Of a stretch of 64,000 bases of DNA, positions 29,314-41,665 are shown in pieces. The DNA is from Stratiolaelaps scimitus. Lineage: Eukaryota; Arthropoda; Arachnida; Mesostigmata; Laelapidae. The position numbers were made by a program, and so were the translations under genes. The stretch's first letter is position 1. Every line of letters starts with the position of its first letter. The notes under the pieces are model-generated. The model did not search any database. It saw only the letters and a list, made by a program, of their open reading frames with translations, and was not told the DNA's origin. Where the stretch lies: NCBI GenBank assembly GCA_019614645.1, contig JABWDB010000035.1, positions 2,542,001-2,606,000 of the forward strand. The letters are read 5' to 3'.

Positions 29314-31499
29314 TGCATGTCATGACATATACATATATGTATAGAGTATGTAGAATATCACCGGGTTCTTAGGTAATCTGGCAAAGCCAATATTGGTTTT
29401 GGCAATATGCGACAAATTGTGGAGTAAAAACCGAATGTAATTTGTTCATTCGTGACTTTTTCGGGTTTGCAGTCGTCCAATGCCGCAAACGAATACTGTT
29501 CCTACGTCTGGTTCAAAAGACATAAAGGCAATGAACGTCTAGGATTGGCTATAACTTAATGGCGACCTGACCGTTGATGAAATAGGTAATATTTTTTATC
29601 TGGGACAACAGGACTAAGCTTAATATAGGCCACCCCAAACAATTCTAGGCTATTCACGTGAGATAAAAAAACTATTTTTGAGTGAGGCGGTTTACTCCCA
29701 CTGATTCATACCGAAGCAGAAAGGAACTCTTAGGGACTAAGGGAAGGTGGTCACGTCCAGGATAGATTTGCATCAGTGCTTATTAGAGAGAAATTTCCGA
29801 AGACAACCTAGTGGTGCTTAAAGATGATCGTTGGGTTTTCACGACAACCATCCGGTGGTATCATCAGAATTGCATGTTAAAACAATGAGTTTCCGAGTTA
29901 GTATGAAGTAAGGATGCCACCGAATTTTAGAGAGAGAGATGCATAGGAAAACACTGTCGGATACAGCCAAAGGACGCTTCAGGACAAGGCCTATCTGCAG
30001 CTGAAACCAGGACAACGATAGCTAGGCCTTCTGCGAAATCCACTAAAGACGTTCGTTAGACTATTGACACGCGAAATGTCGACCGACATCTGTATGCGTA
30101 CGCTCTAATAATGAGCAATCCTTTCGGAATGAAATAAAACGGACATGTTCTCTTTGGCCGCAAAAAAAAATGGAATAATAATCACTTGAGAGTTTGATCC
30201 GAATATAAAATAATCATAGCATGATTTTTCATATTTGAATACTCCATTGCGGGTTAAGGATCCTAGCTAGCGGGCGAGGGAGATTTCAAAGTGAGGTTTG
30301 TATCGAGAACAATTTGTACATCAATTATAAGCTGGTTACACCGAAGTTTACCGATGGATTTCTAAGTATAACCAATGTTTCAGTGGTAAATCGAAACTCA
30401 TTCCCATACGCTGAAGAGTAAGGCCCATATATGTGTGCATGTGTGTGTGTGTTGTTATAAACACGATTATCTGGCCAGTGGAAATCTTAATGCTTCTTCA
30501 CTGATATGCGCGAAAAATACCCAGTTTACCACGACCACTAACAGACGATTGCCAGATCAGTCACAATCTATCACCTAATGTCGTATATTACCAAAGAATG
30601 CCTACTCAAACGTTGTCAAACCGCGCATCTCGGATCTAAGACAACGTTCACACTTGACTCTCTCTACCGAATCACTGCGTGGACATAGACAGATAGGGAA
30701 CGGCCCATTAATCGTCATCGGCGTTGTCGTTCGAAGAAGCGCTTTTATAACACTTCCCCGCGAGTAAGCGAGGTCACTTGACATCGTTTTTCGACATCGC
30801 ATTTCTGACATGCTCTTCTAGCAGTTTTGAGCGCGCGCTTTAATAACGTTGTCGGCGGCATAGCCAGCCGGGCAGAATGCTGCACAGAATACTATAATTT
30901 TTTTCACTCCTCCGCACCTTATTCTCGTCAATAATCATCTGCCAGTGGCACGTTTTAGTCGGCACCTTATATCGAATTATATAACGATCGCGAGCCGTCG
31001 CTTACCTCCGTGGCGTCTTGGCCGCCCGACGCCTCCCTTGTAACTAAGCGTGCTAGGTATGTGTACCCTTGTGTCCAACGATCGATCGATCGGCGCATAG
31101 CACATAGGTGATTCAATGGTCGATGCTGATGGCCTGAAGTGGCTCCACAGCCTGAATCCCTGTTGCTACCATTGTGACTTGTGGCTGCTCGATCTAGCTG
31201 CTCAAGCCCGACCTGTAGCGGCAGAGCACCGCGTAATCAGATCACTTAGGGCTATCATAGGCATGTTGTAGTCGTCGTCTTCGTTGTTGTTCAGCCGGCG
31301 ATGACTCGAAGCCGCGCAGGATTTCTTTTCGCGTGCCCGAGGAGCGAGCTGACGGACGTATTCTTAGGTTTTGCCGCCCCGACGGAGGCCCCGACGAGCT
31401 GGGAGGCCCGTGGGGGCGAACGAAGCTGCCAAAAGCCGTCGAGGCAAAGTAAGACGAGAGCAAACCAACCAAAGAACAAGGCTGGGACAAGAGTCAACG

Positions 31500-31516
31500 A
31501 GAGAGAGAGAGAGAGA

Positions 31517-31556
<40 letters not shown>
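31500..31556. repeat. (GA)n microsatellite
   Basis: GA repeats interrupted once by GATGTGTGTGAG. They lie at the end of a GC-rich patch. Confidence 0.9.
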
Positions 31557-31558
<2 letters not shown>

Positions 31559-32289
31559 TCTAGCTATCTGAACGCAGCGATTGAGCAGGTCGGCGTTGCC
31601 GTGTGGTGCTGAGAGAGTGCCGAAGGCGGTCACGGCTAACCTGTACCTGCTGCCATGTGGGATCCGTACGGCTTACAACATAGCCGCGGCACTTAATGCC
31701 TGGGCTAAAAGCAGTCAAACGAGCTCGACAACAAAAAGCCTACATCTAGCAAAACGTAACTCGCGAGCTAGAGCGACAACGCCTGAAATAACAGCCAGCT
31801 TTGAGGAAGTAAGCCAACAACCAGAAGAAACTCGTAGGCTGATTGTGGGTATTTAGCAAGGTCCCCGGTGTCGTGTTTTTTTACCACACAACAAATTCTG
31901 TACTGCCTAATTCTTATTGCCTTTGGGTCGTCCGCCGAACTCAAGTCGCCCCCTGGCGAAGCACTAGAGAACAGTGAGGAGGCTAATATGTGACCAATGT
32001 AAATCTGTACACGTATGTGGGTACTATAGTACTGTATATATATATGTGTGTGTTTGTACTTTGGAATCTTGAACATATATTGCCTCTGAACACGGTGTGT
32101 ATTGTTTCTTAGTTGAGTTTCCTTGTTCACATTCTGACATTCGAAGTCTGTCTCTGCCTACCAGAGGGATTTTACGCTCGGACGCAATTATACATGCACC
32201 TGCGACCAGACCAACAGTTCAAAGATGTTCCATAGCGCAAAAGACTATGGTTTGAATAAAGGTTCTAAGCTATTTTTGTTCATTGACAG

Positions 32290-32320
<31 letters not shown>

Positions 32321-32617
32321 GACTATATTTAAATTTGCGAATAGGCGATGCAGTATTGATTTGAATAGTCCGGAGAGACACGTACAAAGAGAACGAAAAC
32401 GATTTAACAAATAACTCATTTTGATAAAATTTGTACATTGGTGAATAGCAATAAAATACAAAAAGAAAAAAGAATATAATATATCATAATCGATTCAAAA
32501 AATATATTAATTTAAAATATCGGTTAAGGCTGTGCACGTGTATATATATATATATATATACATAGTGACGCGGGATGGTCAAATATTTGCTCTTCCTGAC
32601 AATCTCGGATGAAGAAA

Positions 32618-32705
32618 GGTAAAGGTTTATTGGTTTATTGAAGTAGGTGCAATTTTACAATGCTAAAGCTCTCTTTTATGTCACACGGCAGGGCTCGAAC
32701 CTGAA
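32618..32705 (-). repeat. SINE family A, 3' portion
   Basis: The plus strand reads GGTAAAGGTTTATTGGTTTA, then GCAATTTTACAATGCTAAAG, CTCTCTTTTATGTCACACGG and GGGCTCGAACCTG (inverted box B). The head upstream of box B is missing or unrecognisable. Confidence 0.75.
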
Positions 32706-33333
32706 GACGAAAAAGAACGTCGTGTTAAAGTACAAGTGGCGTGCGTGAAGAATTGACGAATCATTCCCCCGCCCCTCTCCCACTCCCTCAACAAAAATGA
32801 GCTTTTACAGAAATAACTGCCAGCTCAGGGGTTTCTGCGGCGTCGACTGGTGCGTCAGCAAGAGAGGACAAAAGGTTTGAAACTATCTAGCCTGTGGCAT
32901 TTTAGTATTTGCTGCCGCGTTGCTAGGCAATCATTAGGCGAGGGACCGTTGAATGAGACCGGCGGCAGCTAGTAGCTGTAGCTTTTAACGTATTCGCAAC
33001 AAAATCACAGTACCAAAATGCTGAGGTGTATCAGTGGAGCATTCGGGGACCCCGGAGAGAGAGAGAGGGAGAGAGAGAGAGAGACATCGACTTTCGCAGA
33101 AAACAAAAACAAAATCATCCATGAAGTGGTTACGTGAGTACATTCTCGAAGCGCTGTATTGCGTAGGTAAATGTTTAGGGGGTGAAGGTTTCAGGTGCCT
33201 TTTTGACTGATTTTACTTCGCCGTCGAAAGTATTGCCAGTAGCTATGCGGGCACCAAAATAAGCGTATCTATCTCGTGATGTTCTCATTGATCCAAGAGT
33301 TAAGGGGTGTGGTTGTTTATAATATGTCCCTAT

Positions 33334-33466
33334 GGTGGCTTGGACGGAGGATAAGTCTCTGGCTGTAAAAAAGAGACCGCAAGTTTGAGTCCCGCGACGT
33401 GACATATAGAGAACTTGAGCATTGTAAAACTGCAGTTGTAACCTTAAGACAATAAAACCATCACCT
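33334..33466 (+). repeat. SINE family A copy
   Basis: The copy has the head GGTGGCTTGGACGGAGGATA, a box-B-like GTTTGAGTCCCG, the shared body GACATATAGAGAACTTGAGC and ATTGTAAAACTGCAG, and a tail with AATAAAACCATCACC. It is diverged from the other copies. Confidence 0.7.
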
Positions 33467-34079
33467 TGTTATTATTAACTAGCAAATAGATTCAGGCGAG
33501 GGAGATCAAATGATCCGGAAGCTCGCTGTCTGGATCAGTCCATGTTCTAATCGAATTAACAGAAATTAATATATTTTTAATTCGTTTAGCCTGGGAAGGT
33601 CGTCGATTCGATGACATGGTGGCTGTACTTACCGTGAGCGAATTATTTTAATAGAAATTGGCTTTCACTTTTTTTCTGGCAAAACTTTTCAAGGGACCGT
33701 CGATGAATTCGATTCTCGTCACAAGCAGATCTGTCTTGAGAAATGCTGCAGAGACATGTTGTTATTGGGATACCCGATGACCGACGAGAAATCACACTAT
33801 GCAGATTCGCTACGAAACTCAATAGGTCCGTGCCGTATCGTAGAAAATCAAGATTGTGCAAATCGGGAGGATACAAATAGATCCAGAACGTTGTCGATTA
33901 ATATTATTGGTCCATTTCTCCGTCCGGAAAACTTTATAGAAACCACCCGCAGGTGTCTCAAAGCGCATTTCGGAGCAAATAATTAGTGGGATTCTAAACA
34001 GCTCCCAAAATATATCCGCAGATTATCACGCATATACGAAAGATACACGCGATGAGCGTCCTCGTCACGAACGAACCAA

Positions 34080-35190
34080 TTTTTACCAACATTTTGATAT
34101 ATTTTTAGGTTTTAAATGGGGTGGGCCGATCCTGGAAGTAGTGCTATACCAGGCCAACCCGCGGCCGAGGTGGAGCAAGCCCCGAGCACTCGGCCCAGTT
34201 CCAAAAAATAGTTTAATATCTTGGGGGACTATGTCCCCCGTATCAGATAGATACCCTTCAATTGAAGTTCACTGGGGCAATGCCTGCGGCCATTCCATCG
34301 CCGCATCGGTTCATACGACACATAATGATTAAGTTTTCGGCAAGTACTTTGATCACACGTATTTAGTTTTCTGTAAACTCGTTATAACCGCGGCGAAGAA
34401 CCTGCGTATAACACAATCATAGGCTAGACATGACATTCTAACTGATTTCACATCAGTTAGAAATCGAAAACGTGCAAATGCCACACGTCTTAGCCTCAGA
34501 ATGATGAGATGATCTGGCGGCTAATTCAAACTGAAGTCAATATCTACACGTACATTGTTCAATGTCGCCGTCAGGTGGATCAAACCAAGCAAACAATAGT
34601 GCATGAGAATTTTCGTAAATCGTTGCTATTGTTTTTATAAGGCGTAATATACTGAGCGACTTTTTTCCACTCGATATGTAAATATTCGCTTACTCTGAAT
34701 ATCTCTCTTAAGCCTTAATAACATCATACATAAACATGCTATGTATGCATACATCATCTACTACAAATTTCATCGAAAAAGACTGAACATCTCGCAGCTG
34801 ACCGCTAACGAGATGTTGGAAACGTTTAAGGTTGGCTAATCGACATCAACATAATAATACAAGAGCACAAGAAGCGCGCTAACGAGGAAATTCAACAGTA
34901 CGAAATGAGCTCCTTGGTGTTGAAACCTTTAATGACAAACTTATGACATTCATCCCTGTAGCTTTCGCCGCGACCTCCACATTAATGTTCGGTTTGCTGC
35001 TGGTGTATTAAATGAAAGCGGGTCTCCATTTTTGTCCCAGGCAGGAATCAATTGTGCAAAATCGTTTTCATTTGAAACTGAAATAGCCCATTGTGCATGT
35101 CGGGTCGCATGTGATAAGTTCATTTTCTCGGGAGTTATTTTAGGGAGTTATTATTAGGAATAAGTTAATTTTGTCCCATTGTGGATTGTG
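34080..35190. repeat. Segmental duplication, left copy (with broken U2)
   Basis: This block aligns with 37340-38850 in the same orientation. Shared stretches include the U2 body, CAATTGAAGTTCACTGGGGC, the region around GGCGAAGAACCTGCGTATAA, GATGATCTGGCGGCTAATTC, GAAGCGCGCTAACGA and, more weakly, the sequence up to ATCCCATTGTG-like text near 35180. Identity is high next to U2 and falls outward, with indels. The right copy has about 400 bases with no counterpart here (near 38240-38640). Confidence 0.85.
34120..34252 (-). pseudogene. U2 snRNA pseudogene lacking the 5' domain
   Basis: This copy matches the U2 gene at 37379-37566 from the 3' end through the Sm site and stem-loop II. It then lacks 55 nt corresponding to U2 positions about 4-58 and resumes with the same 5' flank. 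The junction reads TATCAGATAGATACC. The loss removes the U6-pairing region and the GTAGTA branch-point element, so the RNA could not function as U2. The remaining U2 sequence is almost identical to the intact copy. Confidence 0.93.
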
Positions 35191-35211
35191 GAGAACAGCA
35201 ATATTTTCGGG

Positions 35212-35340
35212 CTGACCGTTACCCAACATTGAACGTGGACAGATATTCATATTGCTTCGTGGGACCGACCCCCTTTTTAAATGCAAATGTGCAACGGTAG
35301 GAATCGAACCCGTGTGTTCACCTACGTGTTGGCTCGACAA
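35212..35340 (-). repeat. SINE family B copy
   Basis: The inverted box B GGAATCGAACCCGTG is followed on the minus strand by a body around TTGCACATTTGCATTTAAAA and a portion resembling GAAGCAATATGAAT. The order matches the copies at 36.6, 55.7 and 59.1 kb. Confidence 0.65.
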
Positions 35341-36600
35341 CTATATGCATCTCATTTTGTCCTATCGAGCCATGATGAGATTTTCACTGTTATAGACACT
35401 ATCGGCCTGATACAGATGATCTTCTCGGTCGATATCGATCAACAACGTTCTCGAAAGTGGTAACCATATGTAGACCATATAAAAAAGTGTAGTCTGAAAT
35501 TGTTTTTCTATTTAATGCATGGCTACTCCAGCCACAACTTGCAAACCCCCAGCGACGGACACTCAGCAATTTCGGTTTGTTCACGTAAAAATCCTACTGG
35601 AATTCACAAACTATGATAGCTACTTCCATCTCATTCTTCTCGTTGTACGTCAGCGATATTGTCATACCCCCCTCTGATACCTTGATTCGCCTCAATCTAC
35701 TAATTGAGTCCGTAGACGGTTGGATCGAGAACGAGAAGCATCGTCAGTTTGAGTTACCATCGTCAGCGCCGGACAATGCGCGAAGGCAGATGGATGTCAT
35801 CACAGGTTGGTGCTACAGTCGTTTCGAGTTGTGCCCCAGCTCTTCTTTCATCAGACATTTCTCGGTACTTATGTATACTTTTTATGACATTACTACGAAG
35901 AATATTAGGTGGAGGACACACATTTCCCTGAGGCCAGCCTCGGCAGGATTTGGACACGAGACGAGGGACATATCCCACTAGCGGTCGATTTATCCAAGCA
36001 GTATCGCTAGGTTCTGCGACATAGCCAACTCATCTATCACGGGAGTTGCAGGCTGGTACGGTCTTGCCCACGGGGTCTAATGTGTTCCTGCAATTATCAT
36101 ATGGCAATCAGTTGTGTGAAAGATTGTTATTTTTATAACATTCCGCTCGACGAATCTACCAGACATAGAAAGTGACAAATTCCACTGTTCACCAATTTTT
36201 TTTCGCGGGAGTTTCGGAAATGCTTAATGGACATGTGTCACTCGCCGAAGTGTCTCATGAGGGGCTCACAACCGTTCACCAACTATCAGATATACATATA
36301 ACCTCTAAAGGCCATACCGATGACAGTGACTGATTGAGGAGGCAACTGCTTTGCTGTACAGCCATCCGTCTTGGCGTCCGTTAGAAACTCCGATGGAATG
36401 TTTCACTGAAGTGTAACGACACACAGTAGAACGATCGGGAATGGTCGAGAATTTGAGCAGAATCGCACTCGGGCGAGTTCGGCAAGATACATTCACTGTC
36501 GAATTAATTATTGTCTATAATAACAAAAAAAAAAAGCAATATATAAGATTTCACTATATCTCTGAAGAACGATACTTCCATGTACTCTTCAATATATCGT

Positions 36601-36756
36601 CGAGCTCGGTGACCTGGTGGTGCATTCGTGTGCTTCTGCCTTGCAACCGGAGAAGATACGTAGGTAGATGTACGGGTTTGATCCCCAGCGTTACACATTT
36701 GCATTTATAGAGGTCCGAAAGTGGTTCCACGGACGTGAGATGTTGGCGGTGAGTCA
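36601..36756 (+). repeat. SINE family B copy
   Basis: The copy has the head GGTGACCTGGTGGTGCATTC and GTGTGCTTCTGCCTTG, box B GGGTTTGATCCCCAGC, then ACACATTTGCATTTATAGAG and GGTTCCACGGACGTGAGATG. Head, box B and body are all present, so this may be close to full length. Confidence 0.7.
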
Positions 36757-37339
36757 ACCGGGAAAATTTTGCTCTTATATAGAATAGAGATTACTATATC
36801 CGATATTTAGCCTTCTACTATTGCATTGGCTGTTGTTTACCGCTTCGATTTATTTCATTAGAAAAAGGCTCGTTATTTTTTTTATATTTCGTCCACTTTC
36901 TCATTGTTATCCATCCGTATTTTCTCGATGTTATAATTTCAAATGGCATTTATATAATAGCTCACTAGCAGTGAACAATTGTGCAATTTATTCATCGCTT
37001 TCGGCTGACGACTGAATTGGATCCTTTGTTTTTCCAAATGACTTGAAATGCGTTTGATTTGAGAGAGGTGATTCTTTATGGGTGCAGCATGGGTTTCTTT
37101 TAAAAAAACGTGTTTTTATTTAGAATCCGAACGTGCCCACTTGAGATTGGAAATAGACATACGCTATTATATGCTTTTTTATGGAGACTCAAGCGAATCT
37201 GGTACGATTCTTGCACTCACAATTGCCATTTAGGCTCATCGCCAAACGCATGGGAGACCTGAGCGATTGAACAGCAAAATGTTAACCTGAACGTGAAACA
37301 GCGTCTCAAAAACAAGACCTTCGCCTAATCAAACTAGCT

Positions 37340-38850
37340 AATTGTTACCAACACTTCGTTATATTTTTAGGTTTTAAAGGTGGGCCGATCCTGGAAGTAG
37401 TGCTATACCAGGCCAACCCGCGGCCGAGGTGGAGCAAGCCCCGAGCACTCGGCCCAGTTCCAAAAAATAGTTTAATATCTTGGGGGACTATGTCCCCCGT
37501 ATCAGATATTAAGCTGATAAGAACAGATACTACACTTTGATCTTAGCCAAAAGGCCGAGAAGCGATACCCTTCAATTGAAGTTCACTGGGGCAATGCCTG
37601 CGGCCATTCCATCGCCGCATCGGTTCATATAACACATAGTGATTAAGTTTTCGGCAAGTACCTTGATCACACGTATTTAGTTTTCTGTGAAATAGTTATA
37701 ATAGCGGCGAAGAACCTGCGTATAACACAATCATATGCTAGACATGCCAAGGTTTACATAGCTTGTACCAGACTGGTGTTCCACGTCAGTTAGAAATCGA
37801 TAACGTGCAAATGCCACACGTCTTAGCTTCAGAATGATGAGATGATCTGGCGGCTAATTCAAACTGAAGTCAATATCTACACGCACATTGTTCAATGTCG
37901 TCCTCAGGTGGACCAAGCCGAGCAAACAATAGTACATGAGTATTTTCGTGCATCGTATGCTGTTGTTGTTATAATGCGTAAGGTATTAACCGACTTATTT
38001 ATTAATCACGGTAGGAAATCTGTTTTCTATATCCATCAATTCCTTCGAGGCTCAGTTAAGCCTTGATATAAACATCCTACATAAATCTACAACATAGTAT
38101 ATCGCCAGAAACCAAAAAACATTGACAATTTAAGGCCAACGAGATGTTTCCGAGATTAGAGATTAGCTAATCGACAATCAACATAACAATATAATAATAC
38201 ACGAAGCGCGCTAACGATGAAATTTAATTAGCAGTACTACAGGGTCCGTCCAGCATGGCACATATGAATCAGCCCGTTTCAATAGTTTATATCTCGGGCG
38301 TTTCGAATTATTATATGTCGGCACACCGTTTGTTCGGCCTTAATCCATTTCCACACGAGTGTTGTTGGTTTTGAATGCGTTAAAGTTGACAAGTTGACAC
38401 TCGTTTGCACGCGACTACGGCTCGCTACCGCCGCCACCAATCCGCACGTGTTGTCGTTATGGTTACGGCCGCCACCGCCACCTGCGTCCTTATTGTTTTT
38501 GATTACGCCTGTCACCAGGATCACGGTTGGCTGCGGTTGTTGTCAAACCTATAATGACAAATGTGTGTTGCTCATTTCTGTGGCGTTAGGCTGCATCGTC
38601 CACATTCAGGCTCCATTTATAATGCTGGTGTGTGCAGGTGAAGGCGAGTCGCCATCATTGACTCAGGCGGGAATCGTTTCAATTGTTTGAAAACAGTTAA
38701 TGAACTGTTTTAACGATAATTGCGAAATCTGTTTTTCTTTGTTTTCCGTTTTATTTCAAACGGAAATTGCGCATTGCGAGTATAGGGTCGCATTGAATAC
38801 GTTATGTCGTTTTTTTTCCTGCGAAGTTAATTTAATCCCATTGTGAAGTC
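37340..38850. repeat. Segmental duplication, right copy (with intact U2)
   Basis: This is the partner of 34080-35190, offset by about 3.26 kb and in direct orientation. It begins near TTACCAACACTTCGTTATAT, just 3' of the U2 gene, and includes at least 600 bp of U2 5' flank. The segment contains no protein gene I can support. Its extra internal stretch at about 38240-38640, absent from the left copy, is of unknown nature. Confidence 0.82.
37379..37566 (-). ncRNA. U2: U2 spliceosomal snRNA, apparently intact
   Basis: The minus-strand sequence, 188 nt, begins ATCGCTTCTCGGCCTTTTGG and matches the conserved U2 5' end. It contains the branch-point pairing element GTAGTA within AAGTGTAGTATCTG, the stem-loop IIa region, the Sm site within ATTTTTTGG, and a 3' half with stem-loops III/IV ending CGGCCCACC. 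U2 pairs with intron branch points and with U6 in the spliceosome. The 5' flank is shared with the broken copy 3.2 kb away, so both arose by duplication of a larger segment. I did not find a clear proximal sequence element by eye. Genomes usually carry several U2 loci, so whether this one is transcribed cannot be told from sequence. Confidence 0.95.
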
Positions 38851-40734
38851 GGCAGCGCAGAGTGAGCTCTACGCGCCTATATTTTATGTCATATCATGGC
38901 ATGAAAATCAATTCATGAGTAGATTTCCTCACATTCAAAAGTAGTCTAAAAGTAATTTTCTTTAACGTCTAGTAACCTCTTTCGCAAGTTACGACCCTAG
39001 CGGGGCGAACACTCGGCGATTTCCTGTTGTTTGTTTCCGTACCAAGCCAAAAATAAAATATGTATATAAATATATATATATATATAGATTCCGGCAATGC
39101 TGAGATTTATGCATCATCTGTATACTTTTTGCAAAACTGACCGTATATTCGAAGCGAGTGCGATACTTTAAGACTACATTTCACTTGCTGATGTTTCTAG
39201 TTTGAAAAGTACTTGGAAAACCATAGCTGTTTTCTCCACATTTAATTTTGTCGTGAAAGTCATAAAGTCTTCACGCCCATTATACTGCATGGACATATCA
39301 TGAGCCTACCATTAATATGTAAATCGAATATAGCTCTTCTACGATCACCTCATAGCAATGCACTGTTCGCCGCTAGACCCGGCATCCAATCTGAATACCT
39401 ACAACGGATATCTGTCTCATCTTGTGTTGACGAAACCGAACGAGTTTCCTTGTTAATCCTATTTGTATTCATCAACACCGCCAACGACAGCTTCATATTG
39501 AAATCGGATCACGTTCTATGGATTCTACGATGGATTCGTTAAACTCATCGCTAAGAAACGTGTATACTTCAATGCAAAACAACAGATCCTATATGTGAGA
39601 GTTCGTCACGAGAGGCGAGAACATCTGTTAAACAACCGCCTTTTGGCGCCTAGAATTCAGTAATGCAGAGTACGTAGGTTCTGCATCCAGCTGGTACTAG
39701 TCCGCGATACAGTCATTAAGCCGTCACTGAAATGTCGCTACATCGTTGAAATACAACGCGAATGACCATGTGCAATCGCGTCGCATCACTAAATGCAACT
39801 ATCATTTGGCCGCACGGTCTTATTATCTTGCTACGATTAACCACAATCAAAACGGTGGCTCGAAATTTAGTGAGAACCACAGTGGAGCCATCTACAAACG
39901 AGTAATAGGCACGCATGTGAACCTGCAAATCCTGAGGGTTCCTCTATGGACTAACCACGGCGATGTCCATACTTGTTTTTGCGATGTCCATATTTGTTCT
40001 TGCGCAATACCACAGAGGCTACCTTGAACCGCGTCTAATTCTAAGAGACGAAGTTAAAGTGCACATAAGGGACCGTTAAGGTTTAACAGCTACTGGTTGT
40101 GAATAGCGGTTGTACTTGAGGCTGAAAACACGCAATGATAGCATTGCACCCGCAAGTGCCTTTGTTAAAATGTATGCTATATTATCATTGTTATGCTTAT
40201 TTATGCATAATTATAATAATCATCATTACATGAATTCAACGATTTTGTAGGCTCCCAACTGACCCAAACAGACCTGTATCTCATTATTGGACTAATCCTC
40301 TCAACACGCATCTGTCTCCCTCGAACCAACCCTCAGATTCTCATTCATGCTGCCAAAAAGGCGAAAGGCTCTCCTGAGACTTGTGGACAAAAGGGGACAA
40401 TCTTTGTGGGAAATAGAAGACGAATTGAGCTGTTTGTCAAATTTGTTATCTATTTCAATTTGTTCATATTGTAAATGGGTTTCAATTGTACCTAAGTGAA
40501 CTAGGGAGACTAATTAACGTTGGACAGTTTCGAAGGTCTTCTCCCTTGCAATATTCTTCCTTGATTTCCTTCTCGATACCAGTGCAGATTTCTCTCTAAT
40601 TCCATGAATATTTATATCAATTTACTGCAGTAATATTCTAGAATAATTCCGCAAAGGAAAATATACAGAAAAATATGCTGTTACTGGACATCACCATCAC
40701 ACAAGGTCTTCATCAAATTATAACATCTTCTTAG

Positions 40735-41160
40735 GTACTTCAGTGGATCCCAGCGTATGTGGGAATACACAGGAAATAAACGTGCGGACACCCTGGCCAA
40801 AGAAGCAATGCAGGAAAGCACATGGGCCAGGACTGTACCGAACAGAGTTGTCTCGGCCAAGAAAAGGGCGAAAAATTACTTCAACACTGATTGGCGGCGA
40901 AAAACAGGACAAAGTCGGTGCAGCCCAAACGTGCCCGCATGGGAGTGTACACAAACGGGGTGATTTAAGTGGTGACGGTTCAGAGACTAAGATTTGGAAA
41001 GGCTCTAGCTAATATTACGCTCTTGCATACAAAAGCACGGACGGATGCCTTATGTGAGATGTGCAAAATCTATGATAATGATGTCATACATGTGTTAGAG
41101 ATACGTAAGAAGTTTGAGACACAACGAGAGGAATGGATACAGGATGTATAAACAATAACC
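40735..41160 (+). pseudogene. LINE fragment with RNase H-type region
   Basis: After one or two frame changes the plus strand reads LQWIPAYVGIH, then RADTLAKEAMQE: the terminal RNase H block (WIPxHVGI, N-RAD-LAKEA) of RNase H-bearing LINEs. Further on come RFGKALANITLLHTKARTDA, LCEMCKIYDNDVIHVLE and a REEW segment, the Cys-pair tail region that follows RNase H in such elements. The copy is 5'-truncated and interrupted by several breaks. A(n)-rich sequence near 41350 may be the old tail. Confidence 0.75.
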
Positions 41161-41624
41161 CAGGGGAATGGAGTTGAGCTGAGCGTCAGGCTCCAACTTC
41201 TAGTTGAGTTTATTACGCAGAGCAACCTGGAGCTGTTACAAATGTCCGCAGGGCAGTACATGTGTGTAGATGAATGCTAATTGATTAAATTTGTTATTAT
41301 GCGTGAGTGGTCTCGGAGACCAATTGTAGTTAAATGGAACTAAATAAAATGACAAAAAAAAGATGGCCTTATATGTTTTTCTGCTTGTGTTGTACCTCAA
41401 AACACATTATAAGACTATGGATAGATGTATTTGGAGAAGAAAAATAAGCAGACCGTTCGTCGGGTGAGGCAACCGTTGAAACATTTAAACTTTGGTTAGT
41501 CTCTCAAAGAGTTACGCAACTATCCTGCTATCAAGGATTAATGGTAAAAACGTGTATAAATGCACCAAAATACGATTTATTGGCGGACGAGTATGAATTA
41601 ACGCTAACGCTACTAGGAATGATG

Positions 41625-41628
<4 letters not shown>

Positions 41629-41663
<35 letters not shown>
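41629..41663. repeat. (TA)n microsatellite
   Basis: An uninterrupted TA run of about 35 bases. Confidence 0.9.

Positions 41664-41665
<2 letters not shown>

Larger units (their letters stand above)
29051..34079. other. Gene-free stretch with simple repeats and SINEs
   Basis: It includes a GC-rich patch at 31.24-31.5 kb ending in a GA/GT-rich run (31500-31556), (TA)n runs at 32290-32316 and 32541-32560, a (GA)n run at 33056-33084 and two SINE A copies. I see no coding exon. Confidence 0.5.

Noticed and set aside
35940..35990. Possible inverted tRNA-like box B (GGATTTGGACACGAGAC)
   Set aside because: There is only a weak match, with no cloverleaf and no match to SINE A or B bodies beyond a few bases.
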